Of a stretch of 35,973 nucleotides of DNA, positions 13,151 to 20,455 are shown piece by piece. Under the pieces are notes generated by a model, which searched no databases, was not told the origin of the DNA, and saw nothing but the letters and a program-made list of their open reading frames with translations. Origin of the DNA: a virus; the IMG/VR virus record IMGVR_UViG_3300033981_002317, positions 1 to 35,973 of that record. One strand, 5' to 3'. The position numbers and the translations under genes are program-made. Within the stretch, counting starts at the first letter, position 1; each line of letters begins with the position of its first letter.

Positions 13151-13702
13151 ATGTTCCCCAAGGTCATCGGTCTTTATAGCCCCGCCCCCGGTTCCGGTAA
13201 ATCAACCATTGCTACCTGTCTGGAGGATTACAGCTATAGCGTTGTTCCTTTTGCTGGCTCTCTAAAGGGAATGGTCAGGATGTTGTTGGTTGAGCTTGGG
13301 TACACACCAGCTCGGGCGACCGAAATGATCAAGCAAAAAGACTTGGTTGTTCCAGGTATCAATATTAGAATGAGAACTCTGATGCAAACACTTGGTACTG
13401 AGTGGGGGCGAAATGCATTAGATCAGAATTTCTGGATTAACTGCTGGAAGGAGAAAGTGAAATCTTGTGGGAGCTTTGTAGTTGCAGACGACGTGAGATT
13501 CCCGAACGAAGCAGCTGCCATCAAAGAAATGGGCGGGGAAGTATGGAAGATTGTTCGCCCCGGCGTAGAAAATGGCGAAAATCACTCCTCCGAGGGGCAG
13601 CTTGATCATTGGGATGGCTTCTCTCGTGTTATCATAAACGATGGATCGCTTGATGACCTGCATTGCAAGATTGAGCGGATTCTAAGCGATGCTCAAGGAT
13701 AA
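13151..13702 (+). CDS. Deoxynucleoside monophosphate kinase
   Basis: 183 residues with a good ribosome binding site (GAGGAG at 13139-13144). The P-loop YSPAPGSGKST (~9-19) begins the protein, followed by a lid/substrate segment typical of phage dNMP kinases: MRTLMQTLGTEWGR (~75-88) and ADDVRFPNEA (~115-124), as in the T4 gp1 / adenylate-kinase-like family. It would phosphorylate dNMPs to dNDPs for phage DNA synthesis. It lies with dcd and mazG in the same arm. Confidence 0.82.
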   Translation: MFPKVIGLYSPAPGSGKSTIATCLEDYSYSVVPFAGSLKGMVRMLLVELGYTPARATEMIKQKDLVVPGINIRMRTLMQTLGTEWGRNALDQNFWINCWKEKVKSCGSFVVADDVRFPNEAAAIKEMGGEVWKIVRPGVENGENHSSEGQLDHWDGFSRVIINDGSLDDLHCKIERILSDAQG

Positions 13703-14435
13703 GAATGACGATTTCTACGGTGCAAGACTTGTGGCAACCGCAAGACTGCATCTGCCATCCGTGATGGCAAAGCAGAAATCCCCATTCTTTTTTGAAGTGA
13801 TGGGCGAGATAATTGAAAAAAGAATCTACAGAGGCTATAAAACCATTAGAGGTAAAGATGTTAAGCTGAGCGGGATAAAAGATTTCTTTTTTAATTATCA
13901 TCATGGGCTTGGCATTAGAGATCTGCCAAGCTTTTTAGGTTGCTGCGCCCACCTGGAGTCAAGAGATAACTCAAAGCAAAAGCACGCCAGAAGATTTATT
14001 GACTGGCTGAGAAAAGAAGACCCGGAGTCTTTTGCTTTTCCCGCTCACTACTGGGAATACAGGCGTCTTATGACAGCCCTAAACGAAATGAAGTGGGCGG
14101 CTGACAAAAAGAATAGATACTACGGCATGATGAAAAAGATGTATGATACGCACCCCGAAATCCTGCAAGAGATAGGGCCGGGGCGCAAATACGAATCAAT
14201 TCCAGAGGCCTACAAAAAAGAAGGATACATAATAGAGCCCAAAAAACTTAGATCAATAAGGCTTTCTCAGTACCCTACATACAAAGAGGTTGAAAAGCTG
14301 GCCAGAGAGTTGAACTCCAGGCTGGACAAGCTCAAAAACCGTGTTTTGATTGCTAAGCTGATTGAGATCTACAAGATCAACGAAGCGCTCGAACACCATG
14401 TTGTCATCAACCCTTCTCAAGACAGCGACGAGTAG
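13689..14435 (+). CDS. Hypothetical basic helical protein
   Basis: 248 residues, overlapping the kinase gene by 14 nt. The protein is basic and helix-rich, with aromatic clusters (KDFFFNYHHGLG; FPAHYWEYRRLM; NRYYGMMKKMYD) and a long C-terminal helix (YKEVEKLARELNSRLDKLKNR) ending in an acidic tip QDSDE. No catalytic motif is seen. The RusA gene starts inside its 3' end. By context it may act on DNA, but I cannot assign a family. Confidence 0.6.
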   Translation: MLKDKNDDFYGARLVATARLHLPSVMAKQKSPFFFEVMGEIIEKRIYRGYKTIRGKDVKLSGIKDFFFNYHHGLGIRDLPSFLGCCAHLESRDNSKQKHARRFIDWLRKEDPESFAFPAHYWEYRRLMTALNEMKWAADKKNRYYGMMKKMYDTHPEILQEIGPGRKYESIPEAYKKEGYIIEPKKLRSIRLSQYPTYKEVEKLARELNSRLDKLKNRVLIAKLIEIYKINEALEHHVVINPSQDSDE

Positions 14436-14931
14436 CTTCGAGTTTTTTGTTGCTGGCTCCCCGGCTGTTCAGGGCAGCAAAACCGCGTTCGGGCGAGTAG
14501 TCAAGGGCTCAGACGGCAGACCCAAGGCCATTGTCAACATGGTTGAACAGGACAAGGGATTGGGCGAGTGGAGGTATTCAGTGTCTCAAATGGGACGCCT
14601 GATGAGGCCCAGGGATTGGTCGAGGCAGGGGATTTTCATGCTTCGAGCAATCTTTTATCTACCACGCCCCAAGGGCCACTTTGACGGCAGGGGCAAACTC
14701 AGGGCTGGCGCCCCGATCTTTCATTCAAAACGCAAGGACTGTGATAAAATGATACGCGCTATTGGCGATGCGCTAACAGGGGTCTGCTACGAGGATGATT
14801 GCTTGCTGGTTTTTGACGAGGGCCTCAAGCTCTACTGCAATCCCGAGGGCGATGGGGAGGGGGCAAGAATCCTTGTCGCCCGTCTCGATGAAGCGAAAGC
14901 CATGGCCGCCATCAAATCACTGGGTCTGTGA
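14398..14931 (+). CDS. rusA: RusA-type Holliday junction resolvase
   Basis: 177 residues from ATG 14398, inside the end of the upstream gene. The N-terminal strand FEFFVAGSPAVQGSKTAF is RusA-like, and the catalytic region KRKDCDKMIRAIGDALTG (~111-128) followed by YEDDCLLV holds the conserved aspartates. RusA is a homodimer that cuts Holliday junctions; here it would resolve intermediates made by Erf-driven recombination. Slightly longer than E. coli RusA because of the insert carrying DGRGKLRAGA. Confidence 0.85.
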   Translation: MLSSTLLKTATSSFEFFVAGSPAVQGSKTAFGRVVKGSDGRPKAIVNMVEQDKGLGEWRYSVSQMGRLMRPRDWSRQGIFMLRAIFYLPRPKGHFDGRGKLRAGAPIFHSKRKDCDKMIRAIGDALTGVCYEDDCLLVFDEGLKLYCNPEGDGEGARILVARLDEAKAMAAIKSLGL

Positions 14932-14939
14932 CCGGGTAC

Positions 14940-14968
14940 TTGCAAGATCCCGCCCCATGCTGTACGAT
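14940..14968 (+). promoter_or_regulatory. Candidate sigma-70 promoter of the AbrB-like gene
   Basis: TTGCAA (14940-14945) and TACGAT (14963-14968) are 17 bases apart, each matching four of six consensus bases. It is 25 bases upstream of the AbrB-like start, whose ribosome binding site is GAAAGG. With the strong terminator behind the gene, this suggests a one-gene unit. Confidence 0.4.
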
Positions 14969-14992
14969 TAGCAGGTAATCAACGAAAGGCAG

Positions 14993-15529
14993 ATGCCTCG
15001 TCGCAAACCCACCCAAGAAGAAACCGACCAAGCCCTTTCCGCTAACACCGAAATGCCTACCGCTGAAATCGAAGCCCCCGAAGCTACCGAGGCTGCACCC
15101 AAGGCCACCGTCATCAAGGGCGAGCGCCTGACGGGTCAAGCCCTGCTTGACTTTGTGCTTGCCAATCGCGAGCGCCCCGTCAACGAGCTGGCGTTTGAAG
15201 CCGGTTACTACACCAAGAAGGTTGATCCTGAGACGGGTGAGGAAAAAATCACCTACCAGAAGCCTGCGTTCCACGAGGCCATCAACCGAGCAAACGGCAT
15301 CGAGCTGGCCCCGGCTACTCGAACCTACGCCCCCCGCAAGAACCGCGCCCCCGTGGTGAAGCTGGGCAAGAACGGCAACATCGTGGTCGGTGGCCGCCAC
15401 AGCGGCGTGGCTGGCTTTGAGCCTGGCAGCAAAGTCAAGGTGGAGTCCGAGCCTGGCCGCATCACCATCGTTGCGTGGGCGGATGAAGACGATGACGCCA
15501 GCGATGCCGACGACCAGATGGACCTCTGA
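14993..15529 (+). CDS. Cyanobacterial-type AbrB-family transcription regulator
   Basis: 178 residues. After an acidic Ala/Glu/Thr N-terminal tail (~1-38), residues ~40-105 follow the cyAbrB pattern: LTGQALLDFVLANRERPV, AFEAGYYTKKVD, and a helix with HEAINRANGIEL. Then the DNA-binding swapped-hairpin part comes, VVKLGKNGNIVVGGRHSG and GFEPGSKVKVESEPGRITI (~119-158), and an acidic tail. In cyanobacteria cyAbrB proteins regulate nitrogen and carbon metabolism and other stress genes. A phage copy could repress or compete with the host regulator. Own promoter candidate and terminator. Confidence 0.8.
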   Translation: MPRRKPTQEETDQALSANTEMPTAEIEAPEATEAAPKATVIKGERLTGQALLDFVLANRERPVNELAFEAGYYTKKVDPETGEEKITYQKPAFHEAINRANGIELAPATRTYAPRKNRAPVVKLGKNGNIVVGGRHSGVAGFEPGSKVKVESEPGRITIVAWADEDDDASDADDQMDL

Positions 15530-15556
15530 TACAACAGAGGAGTCATGGGAATCTCG

Positions 15557-15582
15557 GGCCCGATTCGTCGGGCCTTTTCTTT
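15557..15582 (+). terminator. Intrinsic terminator after the AbrB-like gene
   Basis: GGCCCGA (15557-15563), a TTCG tetraloop, and TCGGGCC (15568-15574) form a perfect 7-bp stem followed by TTTTCTTT. This is the clearest terminator in the window. Confidence 0.9.
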
Positions 15583-15596
15583 ATCCGCTTTCAACC

Positions 15597-15995
15597 ATGT
15601 CACTCATTGAGCAGGCTCACGCATTCAGAAAAGCTTTTGACTTTAGCAATAATTTCAGTATCGCTGGATTCCAGCTGCAGAAGCGTCTGATCAGCGAAGA
15701 ATACTACGAAGTGATGTCTGCATGTGAAGAATGCGATGTCAAAAGCTTCAACATCAGCAGCAAGATCGAACTGCTAAAAGAGCTAAGTGATCTTGTTTTT
15801 GTTTGCTATCAGATGGCCGCTTATTTTGGACTCGATCTGGACGAGGCGATGAAGCGAATATTTGAAAGCAATATGAGCAAGCTGGGGGACGACGGAAAAC
15901 CTTTGCGCCGAGAAGATGGAAAAGTGCTAAAGGGGCCAAACTACCAGCCCCCGGATCTGTCAGACTTGGTAATCGATGTCCATGTTTCGCGATGA
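15597..15995 (+). CDS. mazG: MazG-type nucleotide pyrophosphohydrolase
   Basis: 132 residues from ATG 15597. The helical core shows the MazG metal-binding pattern EEYYEVMSA (~39-47) and ELLKELSDLVFVCYQ (~61-75). It then has FGLDLDEAMKRIFESNMSKLG and the tail GKPLRREDGKVLKGPNY, which I know from cyanophage MazG proteins. It hydrolyses (d)NTPs to monophosphates, and in cyanophages is thought to recycle host nucleotides. It overlaps the next gene by ATGA. Confidence 0.85.
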   Translation: MSLIEQAHAFRKAFDFSNNFSIAGFQLQKRLISEEYYEVMSACEECDVKSFNISSKIELLKELSDLVFVCYQMAAYFGLDLDEAMKRIFESNMSKLGDDGKPLRREDGKVLKGPNYQPPDLSDLVIDVHVSR

Positions 15996-16183
15996 GCAAC
16001 CACGACCTTCCCACGGAGCAACAGCTGTCGGACTTTTTCTACGAATGGTTCCTCGATAGCTATCCCAGAATCACACCCTCAAGTCGCACGGTCGAATCAC
16101 ACGTTGCGTTCGCCAAGGAAGCATTGAAAGAGTTTGCGCCTCTCGATATGAATAGCTTGCCCGACTCCGACAGCGAAACTTGA
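15992..16183 (+). CDS. Hypothetical small acidic protein
   Basis: 63 residues between mazG and the zinc-ribbon gene, overlapping both by 4 nt (ATGA upstream, TTGA downstream). The sequence LSDFFYEWFLDSYPRITPSS and VAFAKEALKEFAPLD looks helical and acidic. No family recognised. Confidence 0.55.
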   Translation: MSNHDLPTEQQLSDFFYEWFLDSYPRITPSSRTVESHVAFAKEALKEFAPLDMNSLPDSDSET

Positions 16184-16533
16184 CAGAAGACACCAGCAGA
16201 TTTGAAAAATCCGCAAAGTGCCCTAAATGCGGACGGCAGCTTTTTCGAGTTACAGAGACTCGGAATGTCAAGGGAATCAAGCGAAGGCGAAGGCGTTGTG
16301 GAGATTCTGGCTGCGATCATCGAGAAACCACCTATGAAATAAGCTCATCGGATTATCAGTTTCTCAAAAAGGCAAGACAGGTTGAAGCAATTTTCTCCTC
16401 CGGTGGAAAAATCGCTTCTCAGAAGCAGCTTACGTGCCAGGATTCCTGTTCCAACTGGACAAACGGATCTTGCTCCTTTGGCTTTCCCGAGGCGGGCGGC
16501 AGGTTTGCAGAAGAATGTACTTTGTTTGACTAG
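16180..16533 (+). CDS. NrdR-like zinc-ribbon protein
   Basis: 117 residues from TTG 16180, overlapping the upstream stop (TTGA). C14-x2-C17 and C40-x4-C45 with the segment KRRRRRCGDSGCDHRETTYE closely resemble the zinc ribbon of the ribonucleotide reductase repressor NrdR (RRRREC...RRFTTYE). The ATP-cone that follows in NrdR is absent; instead there is a helical part and a second cysteine cluster (CQDSCSNWTNGSC). It could be a DNA-binding regulator or a small Ogr-like activator. Placement among mazG and dcd fits nucleotide metabolism control. Confidence 0.55.
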   Translation: MTEDTSRFEKSAKCPKCGRQLFRVTETRNVKGIKRRRRRCGDSGCDHRETTYEISSSDYQFLKKARQVEAIFSSGGKIASQKQLTCQDSCSNWTNGSCSFGFPEAGGRFAEECTLFD

Positions 16534-16544
16534 CATTAGGCACA

Positions 16545-17063
16545 ATGGCTTTTCTCAGCGACGCCCAAATCAAAAAACAATGCCAGGAGAACAGACTTGT
16601 CGAAGGCTATCTTGATCAACTCATCGGTCCCTGCTCCATCGATGTCCGACTTGGGGCGGAAATTATGGTGGAAACACCTCATTCGCCGGACCTTGAAAGA
16701 ATCTCTATTGCTGGCACAAGCGAGCAATATCCATACTTCCTAGTGCCTCAGCAGTTCATACTGGCTCACACTGTTGAGTTATTCAACATCCCTGACACGC
16801 TTTGCGCTTTTTTTGCCCTAAAGAGTAGTCGGGGGCGAGAAGGAATATCCCATGTTCTCGCTGGATTTTGTGATGCGGGATGGAGCAATAGCCGCCTTAC
16901 GCTTGAGCTTCACTCTGTTCGCCAGTATCACTCAATCCCCATTTGGCACGGTATGCCGATTGGGCAGATGATTTTTGGTGACATGTCTCAGGCCCCAGAG
17001 AAAAGCTATTCTCTTGTGGGGCGATACAACAATTGCCCCACAGTTGAGCCAAGCAAGGGCTAG
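16545..17063 (+). CDS. dcd: dCTP deaminase / dUTPase-fold protein
   Basis: 172 residues. SIDVRLGAEIMV near the N-terminus, LKSSRGREGISHVLAGFCDAGW (~92-113), RLTLELHSV and HGMPIGQMIFGDMS (~134-147) follow the dCTP deaminase trimer fold, with the catalytic Glu in the TLEL position. It would make dUMP precursors (dUTP) for dTMP synthesis, with MazG and the dNMP kinase acting on the same pools. Length is near that of bacterial Dcd. A bifunctional or dUTPase-only activity cannot be excluded. Its end overlaps a convergent gene by 4 nt. Confidence 0.88.
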   Translation: MAFLSDAQIKKQCQENRLVEGYLDQLIGPCSIDVRLGAEIMVETPHSPDLERISIAGTSEQYPYFLVPQQFILAHTVELFNIPDTLCAFFALKSSRGREGISHVLAGFCDAGWSNSRLTLELHSVRQYHSIPIWHGMPIGQMIFGDMSQAPEKSYSLVGRYNNCPTVEPSKG

Positions 17064-17344
17064 TCCTCTCTCCAGCCCATCGACTCAAGATCTTCTTTTA
17101 GCTCCTCTGGCATTTGATAGCCAGTATTGCCAGGCCTTGTTGCGTCAAGAACCTCTTTCATTATCCACCTCATTTTGCTGTTGCCGGAACAGGCTTGATG
17201 ATTTAACAGCAATGCAAACTCCAGTAGTCCCGTGTAATCTCCGCTGCGGTGGAGCTGCCTCAATTTCATTGAGTTGCTCGCCTCGACGAACTGGTCCTCC
17301 TGGCGATAATGAAGCTGATTCATTGACAGCAAGCGTGTGTCCAA
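17060..17344 (-). CDS. Small conserved cyanophage-type protein
   Basis: 94 residues, leftward between two rightward genes. The likely core begins MNQLHYRQEDQFVEASNSMK, continues LRQLHRSGDYTGLLEFALLLN, and ends MRWIMKEVLDATRPG; the alternation of helices and length fit a compact helical protein. I recognise this style of small protein from cyanophages but not its function. The internal ATG at residue 8 is a possible true start. Confidence 0.55.
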   Translation of the reverse strand: MDTRLLSMNQLHYRQEDQFVEASNSMKLRQLHRSGDYTGLLEFALLLNHQACSGNSKMRWIMKEVLDATRPGNTGYQMPEELKEDLESMGWRED

Positions 17345-17525
17345 GAATACTCGCGTTTGGCTGGAGGCGCCATGCCTTGCGAACGATTGGCGGTGGGTGT
17401 GTTACGGTCTTGGCATGGTGTTCGTCCATCGCCACCAATGGCAAGCCGAGTGGAAAATGCACTGGCTACAGCTAGCATCTGGCTGTGAAGCAGAGCGATC
17501 CGAGTCTCAAGGCCTACCTCAATGA
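17337..17525 (+). CDS. Possible small Trp-rich protein
   Basis: 62 residues from a GTG at 17337, filling the 140-bp gap before the sigma gene and overlapping its first 41 bases. It is rich in Trp (RVWLEAP, NDWRWVCYGLGM, QWQAEWKMHWLQLA), has no hydrophobic run long enough for a certain membrane helix, and has no recognised family. The gene-dense setting supports it; the overlap with two neighbours argues for caution. Confidence 0.35.
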   Translation: MSKNTRVWLEAPCLANDWRWVCYGLGMVFVHRHQWQAEWKMHWLQLASGCEAERSESQGLPQ

Positions 17526-18393
17526 GGTGGGCAAGCACCCCCTCCTGGGGGCGGACGAGGAGCTTGCGTTGGGGCGACTGGTTCAAAGACTTATCGAGCT
17601 GGAAGAAAAGCTTGACTCTGGACAGATTCTTGGCATAGAAGAAGAGATCGAAGTTTTCAAGGGGCAAAAAGCAAAGAAAAAGTTTATTAATTGCAACCTG
17701 AGATTGGTTGTTGATATTGCCAAGAAGTACCACCACCAATGCCAGAGTCTTGACCTTCTGGATTTAATACAAGAGGGTAACTTTGCGCTAATAAGAGCTG
17801 TCGAGAAATTCGATTACACCAGAGGATACAGATTTTCGACCTACTGTTATTGGTGGATACGTCAAGCAATGCAGCGAGCTATTGGTTCACTTGATTCGCC
17901 TATCAGGCTTCCCGCAAGCTTTCGAGATATTGTTTTCAGAGTCAGCAAAGCGGCTGAAAAACTGTCAAAAGAGTTGAATCGTCGCCCCACCGCAAAAGAA
18001 TTAGCGGAAGAGCTTGGAGTATCGGCAGAAATTCTCGATCTAGCAAATCAAAGGTCCCAAAGCGTGCTAAGTCTGGACGTCAAAGTTGAATGCGATACCT
18101 CAAGAGTCTCAATCATCGATAACATAGAAGACGCCGTCAATCTAAACACCGTAGAAAGCCTTGAGGACGACCTAATGCTTCAAGAGCTATTTTTTGCTCT
18201 TGAGAATTTTCTTGACGATACCACAAGACTTGTTCTTTCTGAAAGATCTCGCCCCACCCCAACGCCATGGAAGGAACTCGAAGCCCTGACTGGATTTAAC
18301 AGGCCAAAGTTAAAGCAGATAGAGAGAAATGCAATAAACAAATGCAGAGTAATGATTGAAACTCACAGAGCCATGGGTCTTGATTTTTACTAG
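17485..18393 (+). CDS. Sigma-70 family RNA polymerase sigma factor
   Basis: 302 residues from GTG 17485. Region 1.2 is DPSLKAYLNEVGKHPLL (~5-21); region 2 runs ~70-140 with LRLVVDIAKKYHH, LDLLDLIQEGNFALIRAVEKFD and FSTYCYWWIRQAMQRAI, the polymerase-binding and -10-reading parts, well preserved; region 3 includes RRPTAKELAEELGVS. Region 4 is shortened and divergent: the usual LGVSRERVRQIE helix-turn-helix is replaced by WKELEALTGFNRPKLKQIE. It therefore resembles cyanobacterial group 1/2 sigma factors with altered -35 reading. It would redirect host polymerase to phage (probably late) promoters. It ends the rightward arm. Confidence 0.9.
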   Translation: MKQSDPSLKAYLNEVGKHPLLGADEELALGRLVQRLIELEEKLDSGQILGIEEEIEVFKGQKAKKKFINCNLRLVVDIAKKYHHQCQSLDLLDLIQEGNFALIRAVEKFDYTRGYRFSTYCYWWIRQAMQRAIGSLDSPIRLPASFRDIVFRVSKAAEKLSKELNRRPTAKELAEELGVSAEILDLANQRSQSVLSLDVKVECDTSRVSIIDNIEDAVNLNTVESLEDDLMLQELFFALENFLDDTTRLVLSERSRPTPTPWKELEALTGFNRPKLKQIERNAINKCRVMIETHRAMGLDFY

Positions 18394-19259
18394 TCCACTT
18401 CGGAGCTTGCCGGAGTTGCGATAATTTCTACTCCAGTGCTTTGCTTTGGTCTAAGTGTTAGCCAGATGCCGCCGAGAGATTTTGGCATCACGATCCTTTC
18501 TACCGCCCATCCACCCCCTTCCCCAAACTCCTGCTTGTAGGTTCCGCACTGAATGTGAAGTCGCTGCTCGATTGAAACCTCTCCATTCTCACTAACTCGA
18601 TAACAAGGGTGCGTAACGATAGTTTTTTCGTGGTTGTGACCAGAGCAGATTATGTTTGCGCTTGGGGCCATGGCCGAGTATCTAAGTCCGCCCATCACTC
18701 CCTTTGTTACAATTCCGCCCCATGCCCCATGATGCCAGAACAGTGTGCAACGTCTTACCCTGCCTCCATCTTTCTTGTGAAATACAAATCTAACAAATCC
18801 CTGGTATCCCATGTGCTCAACGGGCGAGCCATTTCCACGCATTATCCGAGCAACATTACCAAGCGGATTGACTTCTTGATTTGATATGACTGCCGTTTCA
18901 TGGTTTCCGTCCCCCATCATCAATATTCGATCGCCCCACGGTTTTAACCATTCAGCAGATTCCTCAAAAACTAGGTCAAAGTAATTTGACCCCAGGTGTT
19001 CAGGCCTAATACTTCCCTTGCTTCCCCTGCGGTCCTTCTTTCCCTGCATCAGGCACAGAACATCACCAAAAAAAATAGCGTAACCATCACGGTCACGCAT
19101 TTGATTCATGTGTTTCGCGAACAATGCTCGATCACACTTGGGATTGTCGAGGTGAATATCGCTCGCAAGAAAAAAAGTGGTTGCTTCGCTGCTGCTGGAG
19201 TACGGTATCCGTATCTCAAGAAGCTGCTTGGAAAGTTTTGAGACTGTCAGGTTTGTCAT
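18390..19259 (-). CDS. Calcineurin-like metallophosphoesterase
   Basis: 289 residues, last gene of the leftward lysis operon; its start overlaps the lysin stop (ATGA) and its end overlaps the sigma gene's by 4 nt. The motifs in order are D34-x-H36 (ASDIHLD), G65-D66 (FFGDV), GDGNHE, HHGAWGG and SGHNHE, the complete di-metal site. Substrate is unknown: nucleic acid ends, cyclic nucleotides or phosphodiesters are all possible. The coupling to the lysin gene is an unexpected setting for such an enzyme. Confidence 0.85.
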   Translation of the reverse strand: MTNLTVSKLSKQLLEIRIPYSSSSEATTFFLASDIHLDNPKCDRALFAKHMNQMRDRDGYAIFFGDVLCLMQGKKDRRGSKGSIRPEHLGSNYFDLVFEESAEWLKPWGDRILMMGDGNHETAVISNQEVNPLGNVARIMRGNGSPVEHMGYQGFVRFVFHKKDGGRVRRCTLFWHHGAWGGIVTKGVMGGLRYSAMAPSANIICSGHNHEKTIVTHPCYRVSENGEVSIEQRLHIQCGTYKQEFGEGGGWAVERIVMPKSLGGIWLTLRPKQSTGVEIIATPASSEVD

Positions 19260-20455
19260 TGGGATTCCTGATAGACACTCACAAACACCTTACCGACTTT
19301 TGTGAGTGGCAGAAGCTTGTCTCGAAGGTCTGCGTTGTGCATACGAATGCAGCCATGGGTCGGGAAGAGTTGCTGTTTCGCAGACCAGGCACCGGGCCAG
19401 CCACACGCGCTGCCACCCCCGTGGATCATGATTCCGGCTCGCCCATACTTGCTTTCCTGGCCCTCCAGGTCGATCAGATCGAAGCTGTACCAGCCATAGG
19501 ACATGAGGGTGCGATCAAAGGCTGGGCTCGCTCCAACCCTTTCATAGTCTTTGTAGATTTGCCCAATGCTGTAAACACCTGGGGGCGTGTCAGTATTTGT
19601 ATGCCGCCATTCCTTGTCACTCCCCTGCCCCCGAGCAAGAGCTGGAGCACTCCAAAGTCTTGCGCCTTCAAAACTGAATGCCTGAGCGACTTCGGTGATG
19701 TCGTTAACGATAATGTGGCTATCTCCTTTTTTGAAACCAAAATTATGCGGCGTTTTTTTTGGCCCGGTCGCCCCAGGAATGGTCAAGGGGCGGGGATCTT
19801 GGGGAGTGACTTGCTGAAGTGGGATAACAGCAGCAGGAGGGGGTGTGGGCGTAGGAGAGTTCTCATTCATTAGTCGAATGAGCTTGGTCGCGTAATCGGG
19901 ATCAGTGGCATATCCCTCCGAAACAAGCATCCTGGCTGCAGCTTCTCTATTGGTTGCTCTGTTTACGCCTTTGTAGCCTTTGAAATCTTTATACCATTTA
20001 TTAACAAGGTATTCAACGCAGTCTTGAGGCGTGGCAAAATCAATGAAGCTGTCAACAATTTCGACCCATTTGCCATTAATGAACTCTTTTGTCTTTGTTT
20101 CCGTTCCCGCGCCCTTCAGTCCGAAATAGTTATTGCGCCCAGAGACGTGTTCGCCCCAACCGCTCTCCAGGGCCCACTGAGCGGCCACCAGCTCGGGGAA
20201 CTTGGCCCCGGCAGTCTTTGCCATGGAGGAGATCTCTGCCCATCCAGAAGGCTTCTGTGGGGGCGAGACAGGGATCAGCGGCGCCTTGGTCTCAACAGCG
20301 GCAACCCAGATGTCCCTGAGGACTCCACCGGGCTGCAAAGCCCCTGGGTCCAGCTCCTCCACGCGATCAAGCAGCGCTTGCAAAAACGCCAAGTGGTGAG
20401 ACTTGCCGGGATCGAAATGATTTGCGTAATTATTAGTTGGAATTTTGATGGTCAT
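19256..20455 (-). CDS. Endolysin: glucosaminidase plus L,D-transpeptidase-like domain
   Basis: 399 residues with two catalytic-type domains. Residues ~72-195 resemble GH73/FlgJ-type glucosaminidases: AAQWALESGWGEHVSGRNNYFGLKG carries the catalytic Glu region. A Pro-rich linker (TPTPPPAAVIPLQQ, ~203-240) leads to a C-terminal YkuD/L,D-transpeptidase-like domain, with H345 in MIHGGG and the signature PTHGCIRMHNAD holding H367, C369 and R371. The first domain would cut the glycan strands; the second binds or attacks peptide stems, acting either as a peptidase-like or a cell-wall-binding unit. No signal peptide is seen, so export would need a holin. Confidence 0.82.
   Translation of the reverse strand: MTIKIPTNNYANHFDPGKSHHLAFLQALLDRVEELDPGALQPGGVLRDIWVAAVETKAPLIPVSPPQKPSGWAEISSMAKTAGAKFPELVAAQWALESGWGEHVSGRNNYFGLKGAGTETKTKEFINGKWVEIVDSFIDFATPQDCVEYLVNKWYKDFKGYKGVNRATNREAAARMLVSEGYATDPDYATKLIRLMNENSPTPTPPPAAVIPLQQVTPQDPRPLTIPGATGPKKTPHNFGFKKGDSHIIVNDITEVAQAFSFEGARLWSAPALARGQGSDKEWRHTNTDTPPGVYSIGQIYKDYERVGASPAFDRTLMSYGWYSFDLIDLEGQESKYGRAGIMIHGGGSACGWPGAWSAKQQLFPTHGCIRMHNADLRDKLLPLTKVGKVFVSVYQESQ

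Noticed and set aside
14362-14397. Upstream extension of the RusA gene
   Set aside because: The added residues overlap the previous gene and give a Ser/Arg-rich leader unlike RusA N-termini.
17345-17484. Operator made of TTGGCGGTGG / CCATCGCCACCAATGG
   Set aside because: The inverted match is imperfect and lies inside a possible small gene; too weak to list as a site.
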